A stretch of 9,898 nucleotides of DNA, from contig JAIRZG010000114.1 of assembly GCA_031267345.1 (NCBI GenBank), positions 1 to 9,898 on the forward strand, in the 5' to 3' direction. The stretch comes from Zoogloeaceae bacterium (GTDB taxonomy: Bacteria; Pseudomonadota; Gammaproteobacteria; Burkholderiales; Rhodocyclaceae). Positions 7,054-9,898 of this stretch are shown piece by piece. Both the position numbers and the translations under genes were made by a program. The notes under the pieces were generated by a model, which worked only from the letters and a program-made list of their open reading frames with translations, was not told where the DNA came from and did not search any database. How positions within the stretch are numbered: the stretch's first letter is position 1; every line of letters starts with the position of its first letter.

Positions 7054-8079
7054 TTATTGCTGCGCCTGTTCGAGTTCCATCTTGAAACGCTGGCGTTCTT
7101 CGAGGTCTTTTTTGAGTCGCGCGGCGGCATCCGCGCCGCTGGTGAAGACGACAACGCTACCGTTTTTCTCTGCGAGATCTTTGAAGATTGCGATCTGGTT
7201 GGCTTTTTTGAGCGCGGCGGCAAGGGCGGCGATAATGGCGGGTGGTGTGCCCGTCGGCGCGAATACGCCATCCCAGACGCTCAGATCGGGCGCGGTCAGG
7301 CCGAATTCCCGCACACTCGGCACATCGGGAAGCTGCGGCAAACGATTCTTGCCCACAATGACCAGCGGGAACAGTTTGCCCTCCTTGTAGTGACTGGCGA
7401 CCAGGGAAAGGGCGGCGGAACCGATCGGCAAATGTCCGGCGATCAAGTCAGCGACCAGAGGGCCAGTCCCCTTGAAAGCGATCTTGGTGAGATTGGCTTT
7501 CTGTTTGTGGATCAGGTAGTCGTACAAAATATCGCTGGTCGCGCCGTTGCCGGTTGAGCCAACCGCCAGCGGCGGTTTGGCGGGATCCTGCGCCCAGGCC
7601 AGAAACTCGCGGAAATTTTTTACCCCGACGGAAGGATGCGCGGTGAGCACGTAATAAGTTTCCACCACCAGCGCGACCGGAACGAAATCCTGGAGAGGAT
7701 CGAACTGCACGGGGGTAGCGGAAGACACCACGCTGCCGATCATCGACACGGTGTTGCCGAAAAGAAAGGTGTAGCCATCGGGTTTGCTGCGCGCGACATG
7801 GCGCACACCGATGGTTCCGATTGCGCCCGGCCGGTTTTCCACGATGACCGGTTGTCCCAGTGCGCTGGCGAGTTCCTGTGAGACGATGCGGGCAAAAGCA
7901 TCCGACGAGCCGCCCGGCGACCAGGGCACGACCAGGGTAATCTGTCGCGTCGGCCATGCCGCTTCTTCGGCTTGCGCCAGTGGAACGCCGCCCGATAGCC
8001 CCATAGACGAGAGGGCGATTATGCCGCCCAGGGTTGAAATCACGCGCCGGATAAACCGATGTTCTTGCTGCTTTTTCAT
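7054..8079 (-). CDS. Bug/TctC-family tripartite tricarboxylate receptor protein
   Basis: This is a periplasmic solute receptor of the Bug family, whose members bind small carboxylates and related acids and sometimes feed TctA/TctB transporters. The 341-aa product has a basic N-terminus (MKKQQEHRFIRR), a hydrophobic core and a plausible signal peptidase site after AQA (residue 37). Family motifs follow: ITLVVPWSPGGSSDAFAR (47-64), GQPVIVENRPGAIGTIG (75-91), KPDGYTFLFGNT (99-110), and later LPDVPSVREFG and the GVFAPTGTPP segment. The ATG at 8079 is chosen because it begins the signal peptide. The upstream open frame to 8349 is not protein-like. No TctA/TctB gene is nearby, as with most members of this expanded family in betaproteobacteria. 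The class II aldolase-like gene lies 64 bp downstream, so the ligand may be that enzyme's substrate or a precursor (inference). Confidence 0.93.
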   Translation of the reverse strand: MKKQQEHRFIRRVISTLGGIIALSSMGLSGGVPLAQAEEAAWPTRQITLVVPWSPGGSSDAFARIVSQELASALGQPVIVENRPGAIGTIGVRHVARSKPDGYTFLFGNTVSMIGSVVSSATPVQFDPLQDFVPVALVVETYYVLTAHPSVGVKNFREFLAWAQDPAKPPLAVGSTGNGATSDILYDYLIHKQKANLTKIAFKGTGPLVADLIAGHLPIGSAALSLVASHYKEGKLFPLVIVGKNRLPQLPDVPSVREFGLTAPDLSVWDGVFAPTGTPPAIIAALAAALKKANQIAIFKDLAEKNGSVVVFTSGADAAARLKKDLEERQRFKMELEQAQQ

Positions 8080-8263
8080 GGATTTTGCTCTTTCGGCCAG
8101 ATCAAACGTGGCGAAGCGTAGAGGGAAGACGAGCGGTTGCAAACGAATAAAAACCGATAAGCGAATCAGAACGCGGGAATATGTATTGCAGAAAAAAATG
8201 GAATGCGCCAAAACGGCTTTGTCTACCCTTTCTCTCCTTGTCGCCAAAGTCTCTTGAAGGAAC
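8080..8263. other. Divergent intergenic region
   Basis: This 184-bp gap separates the Bug receptor gene (-) from the small ORF and PanE-like gene (+), so it should hold promoters for both directions. It is locally AT-rich at about 8140-8200 with A and T runs. I could not find a -35/-10 pair close enough to consensus to name on either strand. A regulator gene is not present beside it. Confidence 0.45.
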
Positions 8264-8269
8264 ATGAAC

Positions 8270-8431
8270 ATGTCCGCAAAATCCGTTATCCAACCCGCTT
8301 TTACCCGCTTGCGAATTTGCGCCCATACGCCCGACGGCGCGGTCGCCATCCGGAACGACCACGCTGCCGTCCATTGCGTCGCGCCGGATTATCCGTTCGC
8401 TTGTCGGCTCATGCGCCACGTCGCATTTTGA
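8270..8431 (+). CDS. Small ORF, hypothetical 53-aa protein
   Basis: ATG at 8270 opens a frame ending in TGA at 8429-8431. The product begins MSAKSVIQPAFTRLRICAH and ends RLMRHVAF, with three cysteines (in RICAH, VHCVA and FACRL) and several histidines. AAGGA (8257-8261) lies eight bases before the ATG. An alternative ATG at 8264 would sit too close to it. By my count about two thirds of the third codon positions are G or C, which fits real coding in this genome. It ends 11 bp before the PanE-like start, so the two could be cotranscribed and coupled. I do not recognise the protein. No signal peptide or membrane segment is evident. It could be a genuine small protein, a leader peptide controlling the next gene, or a remnant. 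Confidence 0.4.
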   Translation: MSAKSVIQPAFTRLRICAHTPDGAVAIRNDHAAVHCVAPDYPFACRLMRHVAF

Positions 8432-8442
8432 GCGCCGGACGC

Positions 8443-9453
8443 ATGAACATCGCCATTTTTGGCGCGGGCGCCATCGGAACCTATCTGGCGGCGCGACTGG
8501 TCGCCAGCGGCCTTTCGATCACCCTGATTGCCCGCGCTCGAACCGCCGGAAAAATTCTTGAATCCGGCCTCTGCGTTGAAGAAGACGAGACGCCGATGCT
8601 GCGGATTTTTCCAAAGGCGGGCGGACTTGCCGTCAGCACAGCGGCAAGGGCGCAGGAAACGGGCGCACGTTTCGACGCCCTGCTGATCACCACCAAAAGC
8701 CAGCAGATTCTTCCGGCGTTGCCGGAGATCGAGCCGCTGATTGCGCCGCATACCCTGATTGCCTGTCTGCAAAACGGCATTCCGTGGTGGTATTTTCAGG
8801 GGCAGGACGGAAGGCCGCTCCAATGCCTCGATCCGGACAACGCGATTCCCGCCATCCTGCCCGCGCGGCAACTATTGGGCGGCGTCATCCACAAATCCGT
8901 CGACCTGCGCTGCCCTGGTCACGCGCTCGCCCGCCACGCGCCCGGCGACCGTTTCATTTTCGGTTCTCCCTTACCCGACGGCTACATGCCGGAAGGTGAG
9001 GCGACATTGCTGGCAGCCTTCCGCGCGGCGGAACTGTCGCCGCAAAAGAGCACGAACATCCGCCGCGATGTCTGGGAGAAACTGTTGGGCAACGCGGTGT
9101 TGAATCCGCTCTCCGCGCTGGCGAACGCCAGCATTGCCGACATTGTCGACTTCGCGCCTGCCTGCGCCCTCTCGGTCGCCGCCATCCGCGAAACCCTGAA
9201 CGTCGCCGCCGCATACCATGTAACGCTGGACGTTTCGCCGGAAGAACGCCTCAACCGCGCCCGCGCCGTGGGCAGGGCGCGTTCCTCCATGTTGCAGGAC
9301 AAAATCCGTCACCGCCCACTGGAAACTGAGGGCATCCTCGGCGGCCTGCTTGAGCTGGCGCAACGGAAGAACATTCCCGTCCCGCGTCTGGAAACCCTCT
9401 ATGCCGCCACCACCCTGCTTTCCCGGCATTCGGCGCCGGGAATCCACGCGTAG
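8443..9453 (+). CDS. Ketopantoate reductase family protein (PanE/ApbA-like)
   Basis: PanE/ApbA proteins reduce a 2-oxoacid (classically ketopantoate, in pantothenate synthesis) with NADPH. The 336-aa product opens with a Rossmann fold, MNIAIFGAGAIGTYLA, carrying GxGxxG at residues 7-12. It then has TTKSQQ (K85), CLQNG (N111) and the C-terminal domain signature KLLGNAVLNPLSAL with the expected active-site lysine K213. The SSMLQD motif (281-286) is followed by E294, matching the substrate-binding glutamate. The segment NGIPWWYFQG and its ~20-residue insertion mark a subfamily distinct from E. coli PanE, so the physiological substrate may be another 2-oxoacid. Start at 8443 is set by the Rossmann motif; the open frame upstream to 8203 is not protein-like. 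The ribosome binding site is weak, suggesting coupling to the small ORF ahead. It diverges from the Bug and aldolase-like genes. Confidence 0.9.
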   Translation: MNIAIFGAGAIGTYLAARLVASGLSITLIARARTAGKILESGLCVEEDETPMLRIFPKAGGLAVSTAARAQETGARFDALLITTKSQQILPALPEIEPLIAPHTLIACLQNGIPWWYFQGQDGRPLQCLDPDNAIPAILPARQLLGGVIHKSVDLRCPGHALARHAPGDRFIFGSPLPDGYMPEGEATLLAAFRAAELSPQKSTNIRRDVWEKLLGNAVLNPLSALANASIADIVDFAPACALSVAAIRETLNVAAAYHVTLDVSPEERLNRARAVGRARSSMLQDKIRHRPLETEGILGGLLELAQRKNIPVPRLETLYAATTLLSRHSAPGIHA

Positions 9454-9497
9454 GAACTCTGGCGCGCGTCGGCGCAAAGTTCATCGGAAACGCCCTT

Positions 9498-9513
9498 CGC
9501 GCCGTCAGGCGCG
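9498..9513. other. Small GC hairpin at the rph stop codon
   Basis: CGCGCC (9498-9503) and GGCGCG (9508-9513) form a perfect six-pair stem around a four-base loop holding the rph stop codon. No T tract follows on either strand, so it is not a standard intrinsic terminator. It may protect 3' ends between the convergent genes. Confidence 0.35.
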
Positions 9514-9898
9514 TGTCATCGTCCGCAAGGGCGCGTCCGCAAGGGTGGCTTCCTGCAAGGCGATCAGGCGGCGGATGCCACCTTGGGCGAGGTCGAACAG
9601 GGTGTTGAATTGGGGGCGGGTGAAGGGCGCGCCTTCTGCCGTACCCTGAATTTCGACGATGCCGCCTTGTCCGGTCATGACAATGTTCATGTCGGTGTCA
9701 CAGACGGAATCTTCCGCGTAATCCAGATCCAGCACAGGGCTGCCGCCGACCATGCCGACGGAGACGGCAGCGATGTGGTCGCGGAGCGGATGGGTGGTGA
9801 TTTTACCTTCGGCGAGCAGACGCGCGCAGGCGTCGTGCAGCGCAATCCAGGCGGCGGTGATGGCGGCGCAGCGGGTGCCGCCGTCGGCCTGAAGCACG
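9505..9898 (-). CDS. rph: Ribonuclease PH, C-terminal part (5' end cut by window)
   Basis: RNase PH is a phosphorolytic 3'-5' exoribonuclease that trims tRNA and rRNA 3' ends; it forms a hexameric ring in the cytoplasm. The frame runs off the window end at 9898, and about 131 C-terminal residues of a protein of roughly 240 are visible. Conserved blocks are clear: VLQADGGTRCAAITAAW, HIAAVSVGMVGG, DLDYAEDSVCDTDMNIVMT and IVEIQGTAEGAPF, including the aspartates of the phosphorolytic site (D-Y-x-E-D-S and D-T-D-M-N). The GTG at 9897 is an internal valine codon, not a start. The last residues (LADAPLRTMTRA) are encoded across a short tandem duplication and are not conserved. The gene converges with the PanE-like gene, 51 bp apart. 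Confidence 0.95.
   Translation of the reverse strand, partial: VLQADGGTRCAAITAAWIALHDACARLLAEGKITTHPLRDHIAAVSVGMVGGSPVLDLDYAEDSVCDTDMNIVMTGQGGIVEIQGTAEGAPFTRPQFNTLFDLAQGGIRRLIALQEATLADAPLRTMTRA
9521..9545. repeat. 14-bp tandem duplication in the 3' end of rph
   Basis: GTCCGCAAGGG occurs at 9521-9531 and again at 9535-9545, giving a 14-bp period with about 1.8 copies. The period is not a multiple of three, so the two copies are read in different frames and the duplication fixes where the RNase PH reading frame ends. Confidence 0.75.

Noticed and set aside
6990..7271. N-terminal extension of the aldolase-like protein by 94 residues
   Set aside because: The extension overlaps the end of the Bug receptor gene, is low-complexity S/R/K/P-rich, and a good ribosome binding site stands before ATG 6989.
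8080..8349. N-terminal extension of the Bug receptor
   Set aside because: The signal peptide begins at 8079; upstream residues would bury it and do not resemble the family.
8203..8442. Upstream extension of the PanE-like protein
   Set aside because: The Rossmann fold begins at residue 2 from ATG 8443; the extension is an Arg/Pro-rich non-protein-like stretch, overlapping the small ORF in another frame.
9454..9482. Inverted repeat GAACT...AGTTC after the PanE-like gene
   Set aside because: Five-pair stem around an imperfect GC-rich loop and no T tract, so it is not convincing as a terminator.
1..9898. Search for CRISPR arrays, tRNA genes, insertion sequences, toxin-antitoxin or defence genes
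   Set aside because: No spaced direct repeats, tRNA-like cloverleaf, transposase or defence-type domain was seen by eye on either strand.

Overview
The window looks like ordinary chromosome from a GC-rich betaproteobacterium. A phasin points to polyhydroxyalkanoate storage. A Bug-type periplasmic receptor next to a class II aldolase-like protein and a PanE-like reductase is typical of Burkholderiales/Rhodocyclales-like genomes. The RecG, SerB and RNase PH fragments also read as proteobacterial. Genus cannot be fixed from this sequence. There is no phage, transposase, CRISPR, tRNA or rRNA, and both window edges cut through genes.

Layout: (1) 1-1910 (+) is recG without its first ~50 codons. 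(2) 1911-2056 is a convergent gap with a hairpin/T-tract that can terminate the minus-strand operon. (3) 2057-4422 (-) holds two Opp/Dpp/Yej-type ABC permease subunits overlapping by ATGA. recG converges on one side and serB diverges on the other, so no ATPase or binding protein gene belongs to this operon. (4) 4527-5399 (+) is serB, phosphoserine phosphatase. (5) 5548-6141 (+) is a PHA phasin behind an AT-rich leader and a strong ribosome binding site, ending at a very good bidirectional terminator. (6) 6213-8079 (-) is a two-gene unit: a secreted Bug/TctC-like receptor, then a class II aldolase/adducin-family enzyme. (7) 8270-9453 (+) diverges from it: a 53-codon small open frame with a good ribosome binding site, then a ketopantoate-reductase-family gene. 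(8) 9505-9898 (-) is the C-terminal half of RNase PH, cut by the window end.

How the genes work together: recG, serB and rph are housekeeping genes with independent roles. The permease pair must borrow an ATPase and binding protein from elsewhere, or has diverged. The Bug receptor, aldolase-like enzyme and PanE-like reductase may form a small uptake-and-catabolism cassette for an organic acid, but no TctA/TctB membrane component lies in the window.

I found no clearly new system. The points most worth a second look are the isolated permease pair with an enlarged N-terminal region on one subunit, the unannotatable small ORF before the PanE-like gene, the aldolase-like protein lacking the usual catalytic glutamate, a 7-bp-unit repeat at both ends of the permease operon, and a 14-bp tandem duplication at the 3' end of rph.
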